Part shown: piece by piece, positions 18,662 to 27,442 of the stretch
Layout of the letters: each line of letters opens with the position of its first letter
Numbering within the stretch: position 1 is the first letter of the stretch
IMG/VR virus record: IMGVR_UViG_3300044970_000324
Span: 1 to 46,237 of that record
Length of the DNA: 46,237 bases
Source: a virus
Direction: 5' to 3' (one strand)
Notes under the pieces: generated by a model
The model's input: only the letters and a program-made list of their open reading frames with translations
What the model was told of the DNA's origin: nothing
Database searches by the model: none
Program-made: the position numbers and the translations under genes

Positions 18662-20128
18662 ATGGGAACTTTCACACTAGTCGAACAACTTGAGCGCAAG
18701 TGGCAGCCAGTCATGGAGCATGACAGCCTCTCGCCAATCAAGGACAACTATCGTCGCGCAGTCACTGCAATCCTTCTTGAGAACCAAGAGCAAGCACTCC
18801 GCGAAGACACCTCAGTCGCAAACGGTCTTGCAAACTCTGGCGCACTCACCTACTCGGGTGGCAACGGTCTTGCAGGATATGATCCAATCCTCATCTCGCT
18901 CGTTCGTCGCGCAATGCCAAACCTCATGGCATATGATGTTGCATCGGTTCAGCCAATGACCTCACCAACAGGCTTGATCTTCGCAATGAAGTCAACCTAC
19001 AATGGTCGCCCAATTGGTGGAAGCAATGTCGAAGCACTCTTCAACGAGGCATTCACCAAGTTTGCTGGAACAACAGCAGTGGCTGGTGTCGGAACCACTG
19101 GTGAGTACTCATATGTTGGCGATCCTCTCTGGGGTCTTCTTGCAAGCACATCCCCCTCTGGCACCGCTGGTTGGGAACCATCCGGTGGCATGAGCCGCGA
19201 ACTTGGTGAAGGTCTTGGCGACTCAAATGGACAAGGCGACTTCAACACGATGGCATTCACCATTGAGCGCGCAGCAGTCACCGCAAAGACTCGCGCTCTC
19301 AAGGCAGAGTACACAATCGAACTCGCACAAGACCTTAAGGCAATTCATGGTCTTGATGCAGAGACAGAACTCGCAAACATTCTCAGCACCGAAATCCTTG
19401 CTGAAATCAACCGCGAAGTCGTTCGTTCGATCTATGCAACTGCCAAACTTGGCGCACAGCACAGCGATCTTTTCTACAAGGCATCGGGCATCACCTATAA
19501 CTTTGTTACGGGTCTTGCATCTGCATCCAGTGGTCTTGCATCACCAGGTGGCGTCTACGACCTCATCCGCGATGCTGACGGTCGTTGGTCTGCCGAGAAG
19601 TTCCGTGGACTCATGTTCCAGATTGAGCGTGAGGCCAATGTGATTGCCAAGGATACCCGCCGTGGAAAGGGCAACTTCATCATCTGCTCTGCCGATGTTG
19701 CATCTGCCCTCGCAATGGGTGGCTTCCTCAATGTCAGCCCAGCACTCAATGTCAACCTTGATGTCGATGACACGGGCAACACCTTCGTCGGTGTTCTCAA
19801 TGGCAAGGTCAAGGTCTATGTCGATCCCTACTCCTCTGTCGGAGTCAATAGCAACGCTCGCGACTTCGTCTGCGTTGGATACAAGGGAACTTCGCCATAT
19901 GACGCAGGACTTTTCTACTGCCCATACATCCCACTACAGATGGTTCGTGCAATCAATGACGCGACCTTCCAGCCAAAGATCGGCTTCAAGACCCGTTACG
20001 GCATGGCAGTCAACCCATTCGTCAACACAACCAATGTCGCAGTTGCAAGCAACTACCGCGCAAATCAGTACTACCGCATCTTCCGTGTGGATAACCTCCA
20101 CGGCGTCAATGCAGTAACCCCAATCTGA
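18662..20128 (+). CDS. gp23: Major capsid protein gp23
   Basis: The 488-aa product is the major head protein (T4 gp23 is 521 aa). Conserved segments include AILLENQEQALRE, LISLVRRAMPNLMAYDVASV, QPMTSPTGLIFAMKS, RALKAEYTIELAQDLKAIHG and CPYIPLQMVRAINDATFQPK. It has the HK97 fold and is processed near the N-terminus by gp21 in T4; I cannot place the cleavage site here with certainty. No separate vertex protein gene gp24 lies in this window. AGGAGAAA precedes the ATG and a strong terminator lies about 30 nt after the stop, as expected for a very highly expressed gene. Confidence 0.98.
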   Translation: MGTFTLVEQLERKWQPVMEHDSLSPIKDNYRRAVTAILLENQEQALREDTSVANGLANSGALTYSGGNGLAGYDPILISLVRRAMPNLMAYDVASVQPMTSPTGLIFAMKSTYNGRPIGGSNVEALFNEAFTKFAGTTAVAGVGTTGEYSYVGDPLWGLLASTSPSGTAGWEPSGGMSRELGEGLGDSNGQGDFNTMAFTIERAAVTAKTRALKAEYTIELAQDLKAIHGLDAETELANILSTEILAEINREVVRSIYATAKLGAQHSDLFYKASGITYNFVTGLASASSGLASPGGVYDLIRDADGRWSAEKFRGLMFQIEREANVIAKDTRRGKGNFIICSADVASALAMGGFLNVSPALNVNLDVDDTGNTFVGVLNGKVKVYVDPYSSVGVNSNARDFVCVGYKGTSPYDAGLFYCPYIPLQMVRAINDATFQPKIGFKTRYGMAVNPFVNTTNVAVASNYRANQYYRIFRVDNLHGVNAVTPI

Positions 20129-20156
20129 TAGTTGACTGACAGATAGATAACAGAAG

Positions 20157-20188
20157 TCGGGGGGAGAAATCCCCCCGATGTTCTTTTT
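20157..20188 (+). terminator. Intrinsic terminator after gp23
   Basis: TCGGGGGG at 20157-20164 pairs perfectly with CCCCCCGA at 20171-20178 around the loop AGAAAT. A T-rich tract (TGTTCTTTTT) follows directly. This is a textbook Rho-independent terminator closing the capsid transcription unit before gp3. Confidence 0.92.
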
Positions 20189-20205
20189 AAGGAATACATA
20201 TTGAC

Positions 20206-20772
20206 ATGAGCGAAGAATACGATTCATCACAGATCAATGCTGCTGCCATCAACGAAGAGGGCATAAGTTACAATGCGTTGCGTAGACAGCCCGTCAATGT
20301 AAACGCATTTCAGAACACCAACTTCAAGTTGACATTCACTCGTATACCGAATGTATCGTTTTGGTGTACATCGATCAACATACCATCCATATCTGTGGGG
20401 GAGATATCAATCCCAAACAGACACCTGACACACCATGTGCCAGGTTCATCGGTTCAGTTCGATCAGTTGAGAGTATCGTTCGAAGTGGACGAAGACTTTG
20501 CAAACTGGTACGAGATACACAAGTGGATGCGTGGAATAGTTCCATTTGAGGACTTCAGCGAACTCTATGCCAATGAAAACAACTACTACTCAGAGGCAAC
20601 CATTCATTGCCTGAATAGCGCAAAGAACCCACATAAGAGGTTTACCTTCAAGAATCTATTCCCAATCAGCATCGATGGATTCGATCTGAATGTTGCATTG
20701 AATGAACCAGAACCTGTTCAAGTAAGTGCGACATTCACATTCGAATCATTTGAACTTGAATCGGTGATTTGA
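20206..20772 (+). CDS. gp3: Tail completion and sheath stabiliser gp3
   Basis: The 188-aa product resembles the gp3 proteins that follow gp23 in cyanophage-type T4-like phages (T4 gp3 is 176 aa). Recognisable segments are NFKLTFTRIPNVSFWCTSIN, IPSISVGEISIP, the VPGSSVQFDQLRVSF strand, and EIHKWMRGI. The fold is probably related to tail-tube proteins. In T4, gp3 caps the end of the tube and fixes its length before gp15 binds. It lies between the gp23 terminator and uvsY, the position I remember for cyanophage genomes. Confidence 0.8.
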   Translation: MSEEYDSSQINAAAINEEGISYNALRRQPVNVNAFQNTNFKLTFTRIPNVSFWCTSINIPSISVGEISIPNRHLTHHVPGSSVQFDQLRVSFEVDEDFANWYEIHKWMRGIVPFEDFSELYANENNYYSEATIHCLNSAKNPHKRFTFKNLFPISIDGFDLNVALNEPEPVQVSATFTFESFELESVI

Positions 20773-20796
20773 CACAGCAACATTCCGCGCTACCAT
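20769..20796 (+). promoter_or_regulatory. Sigma70-type promoter for uvsY
   Basis: TTGACA at 20769-20774 and TACCAT at 20791-20796 are 16 nt apart. The -10 box ends 7 nt before the uvsY ATG at 20804, so transcription would begin at or next to the start codon. No ribosome-binding sequence lies in the gap, which suggests a leaderless message. The -35 overlaps the gp3 stop codon. Confidence 0.5.
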
Positions 20797-20803
20797 ATTC
20801 ATC

Positions 20804-21238
20804 ATGGATATCGAAACAATCAAGAAGATGGTCGATCAGGACATGAAGATAGATGACCTGAATCTAGACCTTGAGTCTCTCAGATCGCCACAACTGCACG
20901 GCAAGTACCTCAACTTGCTTCACGACGAGTCCCTGTCTCTACACAAGGCAAACATAGAGCAGAAGGAACTTCGTCGGCTCAAGTGGGAATACTACCTCGG
21001 CAAGATAGACCAAGAGACTCTTGACGAGAAGGGTTGGCAACCGTTTGGACTCAAGATTCTTCGAACAGACATAGATGTCTACCTTGATTCTGACAAGGAT
21101 CTCCTTCGAATGGAGGCTCGCATCCATTATCTCAAGGAAAAGGTTAAGTACCTTGAATCTGTCCTCCAATCCATCGGAAGGCGCGGATGGGACATCAAGT
21201 CCGCAATAGAATGGAAGAAGTTCATGAGTGGTGCATGA
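20804..21238 (+). CDS. uvsY: Recombination mediator UvsY
   Basis: The 144-aa product matches UvsY (T4 137 aa). Hallmarks are the helical start, LHKANIEQKELRRLKWEYYL, LDSDKDLLRMEARIHYLKEK and SIGRRGWDIKSAIEWKKFMSG at the C-terminus. UvsY loads UvsX recombinase onto single-stranded DNA covered by gp32 during recombination-dependent replication and repair. No Shine-Dalgarno sequence precedes the ATG; a sigma70-type promoter lies immediately upstream. The stop overlaps the next start as ATGA. Confidence 0.92.
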   Translation: MDIETIKKMVDQDMKIDDLNLDLESLRSPQLHGKYLNLLHDESLSLHKANIEQKELRRLKWEYYLGKIDQETLDEKGWQPFGLKILRTDIDVYLDSDKDLLRMEARIHYLKEKVKYLESVLQSIGRRGWDIKSAIEWKKFMSGA

Positions 21239-21735
21239 ACATAGTCACTGAAGGAATCCACAGGGTATACCTCCGACAGGCGTACATCCATGCTCAGGCA
21301 AAGAGCCAGGACACAAACACCCAAGTCGGTGCATTGATAATGTTCCCCACATCAGGCATCATAGCAGCAGATGCCAACAGATATCCCTCGCTAAGGGAAC
21401 TTGATGGTCAGTCGAAGTACGACTACATTGAACACGCAGAGCGGGCAGTCATATATCGGTGTGTGAGTAAGGGTCTTACGACCCTCAACACTCACATGTA
21501 TTGTCCTTTCATCAGTTGTCCCGATTGTGCGCGAGCCATTGTCTTGTCTGGAATAAAGCGAGTGGTGGGACACAAGACAATATGGGATATAATCCCCAAT
21601 CGGTGGCGGGAGAAATGCAATATCGGAGTCAAAATCCTTGAGTCCGCGGGGGTTGAAGTTCTCCTCTATGAGGGCAAAGTCCTAAACGATGGAGAGTTTA
21701 AGATTCGTTTCAATGGAGAAGATATCGAACCATAA
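21235..21735 (+). CDS. dCMP/cytidine deaminase-family protein
   Basis: The product is 166 aa from the ATG at 21235, which forms an ATGA overlap with the uvsY stop; in-frame ATGs at 21187 and 21211 lie inside uvsY and are less likely. The zinc-dependent deaminase motif is present: HAE at residues 67-69 (E69 would be the proton shuttle) and SCPDC with C95 and C98. T4 Cd is a dCMP deaminase supplying dUMP for thymidylate synthesis, and this protein is likely similar. It lies between uvsY and uvsW. Substrate preference, dCMP or another deoxynucleotide, cannot be fixed from the motifs. Confidence 0.88.
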   Translation: MNIVTEGIHRVYLRQAYIHAQAKSQDTNTQVGALIMFPTSGIIAADANRYPSLRELDGQSKYDYIEHAERAVIYRCVSKGLTTLNTHMYCPFISCPDCARAIVLSGIKRVVGHKTIWDIIPNRWREKCNIGVKILESAGVEVLLYEGKVLNDGEFKIRFNGEDIEP

Positions 21736-21743
21736 ATATCTGC

Positions 21744-23231
21744 ATGGATACATTGGTTCTAGAAGATGTTGATTCCGTATTCATTCGCGTAAGATGTGAG
21801 CGCGGCACCGCAAAGGAGTTGAGCGATTGCTTCTCCTTCAAGGTTCCGAACCACAAGTACATGTCTCGCTTTCGCAAATCGCGATGGGCTGGAGACATCA
21901 AACTCTACAACATAGGCAAAGCCACAATCTACAAGGGTCTGAAGAACTATGTCACCAAGTTCGCAGCGGATCGTGGCTATCATCTTGACAACCAACTAAA
22001 GTCGAGTCCGAGCAAGCCCCTGACGGCTTCGGAAACCGATCTGCTGTTCGAAAGGTATGTCGGCAAGGCATCGGGAATCCCTTCCCTTCACGACCATCAG
22101 CGGGAAGCCATTGTAAAGGCATCAGAAACATCCCGAATCCTTCTCGTATCTCCAACGGGAAGTGGCAAGTCGATGATCATCTACATGCTGGTGAGGCATC
22201 TGCTTGAGCAGACAGAGGGCAAGATACTCATCGTCGTGCCGACCATAGGATTGGTCACACAGATGATGAGCGACTTTGAGATATACTCCAAGGGAACCGA
22301 TTGGAAGGTTTCCAAGAACTGCCATGGAATCTATGCTGGACAGGACAAGGAGACCAGCAAGCGCATCGTAGTCACTACATGGCAGTCCGTGTTCAAGCAA
22401 CCAAGGTCGTACTTTGAGCAGTTCACAGCCGCATTCGGGGACGAGTGCCATATGTTCAAAGCAAAGTCCTTGACAGGCATCATGGAGAAACTCACCAACT
22501 GCGACTATAGAATAGGAACAACGGGAACTTTGGACGGAATGCAATGTCACAAGTTGATAATCGAAGGTCTGTTTGGACCTTCATACCATGTGACATCCAC
22601 GAAGAAACTGATTGACAAGAACATATTGTCTCGTTTGAAGATAGATACGATCATGCTACAATACGGCGAGGAAGAACGCCGATCTGTCAGCAAGTATACC
22701 TATAGTGACGAGATGTTGTGGTTGGTTCACCATGACAAGAGAAACAAGTTCATCGTGGATCTTGCATCTCGTCTGAAGGGAAATACACTCATACTATTTC
22801 AGTTTGTTGAGAAGCATGGTAAGTATCTTCACCATCTCGCATCTCAAACGAACAGAAAGACATTCTTCGTGCATGGAGGCACGGAAGCAGAGGACAGGGA
22901 AAAGGTAAGGAAGATACTTGAAGAGAATGATTCCTGCATAGTAGTTGCTTCGTATGGAACATTCTCTACAGGCATATCGATCAAGAGACTTCACAACATC
23001 ATATTTGCATCACCAAGCAAGTCAAGGATCAGGGTGCTGCAATCTATTGGAAGACAACTTCGTGTTTCGGAGCATAAGGAATACGCAAAACTTTACGATA
23101 TTGGGGATGATTTGTCATGGAAGAGCAAAAAGAACCACACACTTCGGCATTTTGCGGAACGAATAAAGATCTATCGGTCAGAAAACTTCGACTTCAGACC
23201 AGTGCTACTAAAGATGGAGAATCTACCATGA
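21744..23231 (+). CDS. uvsW: DNA/RNA helicase UvsW
   Basis: The 495-aa product is a superfamily 2 helicase of the UvsW type (T4 503 aa). After a small N-terminal domain come Walker A SPTGSGKS (136-143), the DECH box (233-236), GTTGT (258-262), and in the second RecA-like domain FVHGGTEAEDREKVR and QSIGRQLR. UvsW unwinds R-loops and branched DNA, shutting off origin-initiated replication and promoting branch migration late in infection. CATAAATA (21731-21738) overlaps the upstream stop and ends 5 nt before the ATG; no Shine-Dalgarno is seen. T4 uvsW is a late gene, so late control here would fit. Confidence 0.95.
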   Translation: MDTLVLEDVDSVFIRVRCERGTAKELSDCFSFKVPNHKYMSRFRKSRWAGDIKLYNIGKATIYKGLKNYVTKFAADRGYHLDNQLKSSPSKPLTASETDLLFERYVGKASGIPSLHDHQREAIVKASETSRILLVSPTGSGKSMIIYMLVRHLLEQTEGKILIVVPTIGLVTQMMSDFEIYSKGTDWKVSKNCHGIYAGQDKETSKRIVVTTWQSVFKQPRSYFEQFTAAFGDECHMFKAKSLTGIMEKLTNCDYRIGTTGTLDGMQCHKLIIEGLFGPSYHVTSTKKLIDKNILSRLKIDTIMLQYGEEERRSVSKYTYSDEMLWLVHHDKRNKFIVDLASRLKGNTLILFQFVEKHGKYLHHLASQTNRKTFFVHGGTEAEDREKVRKILEENDSCIVVASYGTFSTGISIKRLHNIIFASPSKSRIRVLQSIGRQLRVSEHKEYAKLYDIGDDLSWKSKKNHTLRHFAERIKIYRSENFDFRPVLLKMENLP

Positions 23232-23977
23232 GCGAATACATCTTGATCAAGTTGAGATCGGGTGAGGAAATAATCGCCAGCGTTCTGTCCAAGAACCGCA
23301 GCAGCATGAAGATTTCTCGTCCGATGATAATCAGACAGGTTCCGTTCATGGATCATACCAATGGTTCGCTCAAGGCAGCATCGGTCATGGAGAACTGGAT
23401 CGGAAGAACGAATGAGAACGAGATCAGCATCCCGAATAGTTGGGTTGGTGTGAAGATGTCTCCCAACCAAGAGGTCATCGATGCATATGAGAAGTACAAG
23501 GAGCGTGAGGACAATCCTTCTCTGCCCTTGATCAAGGAAAAGCCAAAGACCTTGCGCGAAGAAGTCGATGAGGAGAAGAAGAAGGAGTTTGAGGAGTACG
23601 AGAAGGAAGTGACTCGACTCATGAAGGAGATGTCTGCCGAGGCTGGCATCTTCCCACCCATGCAGGACATGGCTAACTTCGATGCGACGATCAACTCACA
23701 ACTCAATCCAAAGGATCCTGCTGGCAAGGAAGTGATCGTGGTCAACTTCATGATTCCTGCCAAGATATTCAAGACTCTTGTCGAGGAAGGCTTCATCGAA
23801 GATCTGATGACTGCTGGTATGCAGGATATTGACGATGAAGACGATGATGACTTGGAGGACGATGTCGATCCATCAACCCACAAGCCAAAGGATGATCGGG
23901 GTATTCGTGATACAGATGATTCCAAGTGGGGGAACAGTCTTAAAGACTGGAGTCCAGATCCAAGAGACTATCTGTAA
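23228..23977 (+). CDS. Sm-like (LSM) fold phage protein
   Basis: The product is 249 aa from the ATG at 23228, which overlaps the uvsW stop as ATGA; a start further upstream would lie inside uvsW. Residues 1-80 look like an Sm-type five-stranded barrel: ILIKLRSGEEIIASVLSKN, MKISRPMIIRQVP, and later EISIPNSWVGVKMSPNQE. A charged coiled-coil stretch follows (EEVDEEKKKEFEEYEKEVTR), then ANFDATINSQLNPKDPAGKE, and a very acidic C-terminus around DDEDDDDLEDDVD. The N-terminal part resembles the shorter protein at 45296. Sm-like proteins often bind RNA, but the function here is unknown. Confidence 0.6.
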   Translation: MSEYILIKLRSGEEIIASVLSKNRSSMKISRPMIIRQVPFMDHTNGSLKAASVMENWIGRTNENEISIPNSWVGVKMSPNQEVIDAYEKYKEREDNPSLPLIKEKPKTLREEVDEEKKKEFEEYEKEVTRLMKEMSAEAGIFPPMQDMANFDATINSQLNPKDPAGKEVIVVNFMIPAKIFKTLVEEGFIEDLMTAGMQDIDDEDDDDLEDDVDPSTHKPKDDRGIRDTDDSKWGNSLKDWSPDPRDYL

Positions 23978-24073
23978 TCTGTAAGAACACTTCTTGATCA
24001 AAACCGACACAGTCAATTTACATACTTCGTTTTCATCTGTCAAGACCTTTCCAAAGAAATCTAATGCACCCAC

Positions 24074-24101
24074 TTGCTTATGTCGATAAGTGGTGTATGA
24101 T
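24074..24101 (+). promoter_or_regulatory. Sigma70-type promoter upstream of gp55, with inverted repeat
   Basis: TTGCTT at 24074-24079 and TATGAT at 24096-24101 are 16 nt apart within the 149-nt gap before gp55, the largest gap in the window. CCACTT (24070-24075) and AAGTGG (24088-24093) form an inverted repeat spanning the promoter, which could be an operator. TTGCTTA resembles a T4 MotA box, but its spacing from the -10 is wider than in T4 middle promoters. Confidence 0.5.
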
Positions 24102-24126
24102 CTCTGCACAATGAAAGGCAACACAT

Positions 24127-24699
24127 ATGAACGAACAAGGTCACTACATAGACAACAAAACATTCTACGAAGAGATGGTGAAGTGGAAGAAGGACTGCAA
24201 TAGAGCCAAGAGAAAGAAAGAGCCTCAGCCACCAGTAACCGAGTACATAGGCAAGTGCTTCCTTGCCATCGCGGAGAGATTATCCTACAGACCAAACTTC
24301 ATAAACTATCCGTACAGGGAAGAGATGGTTGGGGATGGGATAGAAAACTGCCTGATGTATGCGGCAAACTTCGATCCCGCGAAGTCAAAGAATCCATTCT
24401 CTTACTTCACGCAGATAATCTACTATGCCTTTGTCCGCAGGATACAGAAGGAAAAGAAGCAGAACTACATCAAGTTCAAGAGCATAGAAGTCGCGCAGTT
24501 GAATGGAAAGATTCCAAACTGGCTGAAGAATGTCTGCTATGATGAGGGAAAGGTTCAGGAGTTCTTCAAGTCTCTTGCCTTGTCCGAGACTGATTTGAAG
24601 AACTTTGAGACTTCCCCAAAGAAGGAACCAAAGGCAGAGACAAAGGCAGAAACCAAGAGTCCCGTCAAGAAGGCAGCGAAGAAGAGCAAGAAGAAATGA
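24127..24699 (+). CDS. gp55: Late-transcription sigma factor gp55
   Basis: The 190-aa product matches gp55 (T4 185 aa). The conserved core is seen in AIAERLSYRPNFINY, YREEMVGDGIENCLMYAANF, DPAKSKNPFSYFTQIIYYAF and VRRIQKEKKQ, which is the small sigma-2-like region. gp55 directs host RNA polymerase to TATAAATA late promoters and works with gp33 and the sliding clamp gp45. The C-terminus is a Lys/Ala/Glu-rich tail of about 35 residues, unlike T4. AAAGG lies 8 nt before the ATG. Its stop overlaps the gp47 start as ATGA. Confidence 0.94.
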   Translation: MNEQGHYIDNKTFYEEMVKWKKDCNRAKRKKEPQPPVTEYIGKCFLAIAERLSYRPNFINYPYREEMVGDGIENCLMYAANFDPAKSKNPFSYFTQIIYYAFVRRIQKEKKQNYIKFKSIEVAQLNGKIPNWLKNVCYDEGKVQEFFKSLALSETDLKNFETSPKKEPKAETKAETKSPVKKAAKKSKKK

Positions 24700-25748
24700 A
24701 GATTTGCGTAATAACGGACACCCATTTTGGTGTGAAGAACGATGCCCCGATATTCCTTGAGGCATACCTTTCCTATTTTGAGGAACAGGTTTTCCCCTAT
24801 CTGCTCAAGAACGGCATCAAGACCGTCATTCACATGGGTGATGTGCTTGACCGCAGAAAGTACATAAACTTCAACACTCTACACAATGTTCGACGGAGAT
24901 TTACAGAATGGTTCTCCAAGAACGGGATTGATGTTCATTGTGTCATCGGAAACCACGATTGCTATTGGAAGAACACCAATCAGGTGAACTCCGTTGTCGA
25001 GATCTTTGGAGATACATTCAAGGTCTACGAGAAGCCCACAGATGTTGTGTTGGACGGGATGATCTGCGGATTCGTTCCGTGGATTGCAAAGGACAATGCT
25101 GCGGAGATATACGACTATCTCAAGAACAGCAATGCCGATGTGCTTTTTGGACACTTTGAACTCACTGGATATGAGGTGGTTCGTGGCGTGAAGCACGAAG
25201 GCGGTCTGAATCCATCCGCGCTTTCTAGGTTCAAGCAGATATATTCTGGTCACTTCCATTGCAAGCAGCAGAACGGCAATGTTCATTACCTAGGCACTGC
25301 CTATGAAATGTTCTATTCGGAGGCAACGGAAACCAAGGGATTCCATGTCTTGGACACGGAAGATGGCTCGTTGGAGTTCATTGAGAATCCACGAAAGTTG
25401 TATAAGAAGATATCGTACAACGATGCCCTCGACAACCTTGGTCACGGAAACTTCAACTTCTCTTCGTACAAGGACTCTTTCGTCAAGTTGGTGGTTTCGT
25501 CAAAGAAGAATCCCGCCAAGTTCGACATGTTCTGCGACAAACTCTTCGATTCGGGAATCTACGATCTACAGATTGTGGAGAAACTTGAGGAAGAGGAACA
25601 GGTTGAGGATGAGTTTGTGTCTGAAAAGGAACTATCCAAGAACACCATTGAACTGATCGACGGGTACATCGATGAACTGAAGGTCGATGGTGGGGCTTCC
25701 CTGAAGTCCCTGATGCGGGAACTTTATGCTGAAAGTTTGTCTCTCTAG
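24696..25748 (+). CDS. gp47: Recombination endonuclease subunit gp47 (Mre11-like)
   Basis: The 350-aa product is a metallophosphoesterase of the Mre11/SbcD family, matching T4 gp47 (339 aa). Motifs are DTH (8-10), GDVLDRR (48-54), GNHD (85-88), FGHFEL (151-156) and SGHFH (184-188). With gp46 it resects DNA ends to produce the single strands used by UvsX, and degrades host DNA. The start overlaps gp55 as ATGA. Unusually, its partner gene gp46 begins more than 7.6 kb downstream, with a tail-protein cassette between them. Confidence 0.96.
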   Translation: MKICVITDTHFGVKNDAPIFLEAYLSYFEEQVFPYLLKNGIKTVIHMGDVLDRRKYINFNTLHNVRRRFTEWFSKNGIDVHCVIGNHDCYWKNTNQVNSVVEIFGDTFKVYEKPTDVVLDGMICGFVPWIAKDNAAEIYDYLKNSNADVLFGHFELTGYEVVRGVKHEGGLNPSALSRFKQIYSGHFHCKQQNGNVHYLGTAYEMFYSEATETKGFHVLDTEDGSLEFIENPRKLYKKISYNDALDNLGHGNFNFSSYKDSFVKLVVSSKKNPAKFDMFCDKLFDSGIYDLQIVEKLEEEEQVEDEFVSEKELSKNTIELIDGYIDELKVDGGASLKSLMRELYAESLSL

Positions 25749-25752
25749 TTTC

Positions 25753-25760
25753 CTAAATAT
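25753..25760 (+). promoter_or_regulatory. Late-promoter-like octamer at the start of the inserted cassette
   Basis: CTAAATAT lies just after the gp47 stop and 21 nt before the next ATG, with AGGAGAC in between. It is identical to the elements at 17461 and 37762. Its place at the head of a probable virion-gene cassette fits late expression. Confidence 0.42.
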
Positions 25761-25781
25761 TAGGCAACTAGGAGACATGAG

Positions 25782-26999
25782 ATGGGTAGAGTCCTTACTT
25801 CTGAAGATTTGAGAAATTGGTTCAGCAAAAGCCACCCCGAGGGCGGCTGGAAGCGTATCAACTCCAAGGGAGAGGCGATTGGTCCCTGTGCTAGGGAACC
25901 TGGCGAACCAAAGCCCAAGTGCATGTCAAATGAAAAGAGAGCCATGCTTTCCAAGAGGGAGAGAGCATCGGCTGTCCGCACAAAGAGACGGCACGATCCA
26001 AATCCAGAACGAAAGGGTGAGCCAATCATGGTATCCAATTTTGGCAAGGGCAAGATAAGCGAGGGAAGCGAAGAAAGTAGACGAGAACTTGATGCATATC
26101 GCGCATTGGAAATGGCTAGAGATCGGTCTATTCCAACGGGAACTATTTTCAAGGCAACAGGTGGATATAGACAAAGTGTGGTGGATGCAAGAAACACCAC
26201 TACTGAAAAGAAGACGAAGAAGTCTACTAAGAAAAAGCCGATCAACGAGGAATACGATCTAGATCCAACGGACAGAATATTCGAATCCTTGGATGTTCTT
26301 TTGGAAAAGAATGCTCCCACCAATCCCGAACTTTGGTCGCAAGCAAAGGCAGCGGCAAAGGCAAAGTTTGATGTCTATCCTTCAGCCTATGCCAATGGTT
26401 GGGCTGCAAAGTGGTACAAGAGCAAGGGTGGGAAGTGGAAGTCCGTGGACGAATCCCTAAATGCGTTCTCCTCCTTCGTAGACAAGAAGGCAATCTTGTC
26501 GGAGATGAATACTTTCAGTGAGGTCATCGGCAGAACCGCAGCAGTTGTTGTCGAGAAGCATATCGTTCAGGACAACTTGAAGCCTGGTGTCGGTGCGGAT
26601 CAACTTCGCTCCTTTGCAAAGAAGTTCGGTGCCAAGACGAAGTCTCAGAAGGAAACCACCGAGTTCATGTTCGATGACGAGAACGCCGCAGACTCCTTCA
26701 TGAAAGCCATCACGGGCAAAAGCCTTGCCGAGGCAAATGAATGCGAGGGCAGGAAGGCAGGAAAGCCATGGAGAACTCCTGGTGAGAAGAAGAAGTTTGC
26801 CGTTTGCGTAGACAACAAGATTGTCCGCTTCGGTGATCCTGGTCTTTCCATCAAGCGAGATCAGCCAGGCAGACTCAAGAACTTCCGAGCAAGACACGGC
26901 TGCGACAAGGGTGGCATCTCAAGAGACACGCCAAAGTACTGGTCTTGCCAGATGTGGCGCAAGGACAAGAGTGTGTCAGACCTCACACAGGGGGACTAA
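25782..26999 (+). CDS. Three-module conserved phage protein of unknown function
   Basis: The 405-aa product appears to join three short modules that I recall as separate proteins in marine phages and related bacteria. Residues 1-87 have LRNWFSKSHPEGGW, a Cys pair (IGPCAREPGE, PKPKCMS) and KRERASAVRTKRR. Residues 183-222 have AKAKFDVYPSAYANGWAAKW followed by YKSKGGKWK. Residues 319-396 have ECEGRKAGKPWRTPGEKKKF, VRFGDPGLSIKR and FRARHGCDKGG...KYWSCQMWR. A helical segment lies between the second and third. The paired cysteines suggest metal-binding knuckles. No function is established. It opens the cassette between gp47 and gp46, with AGGAGAC before the ATG. Confidence 0.65.
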   Translation: MGRVLTSEDLRNWFSKSHPEGGWKRINSKGEAIGPCAREPGEPKPKCMSNEKRAMLSKRERASAVRTKRRHDPNPERKGEPIMVSNFGKGKISEGSEESRRELDAYRALEMARDRSIPTGTIFKATGGYRQSVVDARNTTTEKKTKKSTKKKPINEEYDLDPTDRIFESLDVLLEKNAPTNPELWSQAKAAAKAKFDVYPSAYANGWAAKWYKSKGGKWKSVDESLNAFSSFVDKKAILSEMNTFSEVIGRTAAVVVEKHIVQDNLKPGVGADQLRSFAKKFGAKTKSQKETTEFMFDDENAADSFMKAITGKSLAEANECEGRKAGKPWRTPGEKKKFAVCVDNKIVRFGDPGLSIKRDQPGRLKNFRARHGCDKGGISRDTPKYWSCQMWRKDKSVSDLTQGD

Positions 27000-27442
27000 T
27001 GGCATTACTTGTACAGGACTTCTTGGTTGAGCAGGGTTCGACATTCGTTCTTCAGTTCGATCTGAAGAAGGATGACAACACAGCATTGACCACGACACAG
27101 ACAAATCAGTTGACGGCGATTTCATCCGCCACGGACATAACCCTGAGGATGAAGGTCAGGAAGACGAAGTATGGAACAAACACGCCCATACTTGGAATAA
27201 CATACAACGCAGTTTTGCAGAACAATGCCGAAAGCACCGAGGGAAATACCTTCAGCGGATTCTACCTTGATTCGGAGAATCAAGGCAGGGTGAAGTTCGT
27301 GATATCTTCGGATACAACTGCCTCCCTGAAGCATGGAAAGTACTTCTACGATATTGAGGTTGTGCAGACCAAGGCAAGCGGAGTCGAGGTCACAAAGGCT
27401 TTGTCTGGCAGGATGGACATCGAAGCGGAGGCAACGAAATAA
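26999..27442 (+). CDS. Baseplate/fibre-type protein, BppU-N-like (copy 1)
   Basis: The product is 147 aa from the ATG at 26999, which overlaps the previous stop by one base. The pattern is VEQGSTFVLQFDL, ITLRMKVRKTKYG, FVISSDTTASLKHGKYFYDI and ALSGRMDIEAEATK. This resembles the immunoglobulin-like N-terminal domain of phage baseplate upper proteins and is common next to fibre genes. It would attach receptor-binding proteins or form part of a baseplate appendage. It is a clear paralogue of the following gene. The family assignment is from the pattern only. Confidence 0.6.
   Translation: MALLVQDFLVEQGSTFVLQFDLKKDDNTALTTTQTNQLTAISSATDITLRMKVRKTKYGTNTPILGITYNAVLQNNAESTEGNTFSGFYLDSENQGRVKFVISSDTTASLKHGKYFYDIEVVQTKASGVEVTKALSGRMDIEAEATK

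Noticed and set aside
23978-24126. tRNA or small RNA gene in the largest intergenic gap
   Set aside because: I see no cloverleaf-compatible arms; the gap is explained by a promoter and an inverted repeat before gp55.
24111-24127. ATG at 24111 as a start for gp55
   Set aside because: It is in another frame from gp55; AAAGG near it serves the ATG at 24127.
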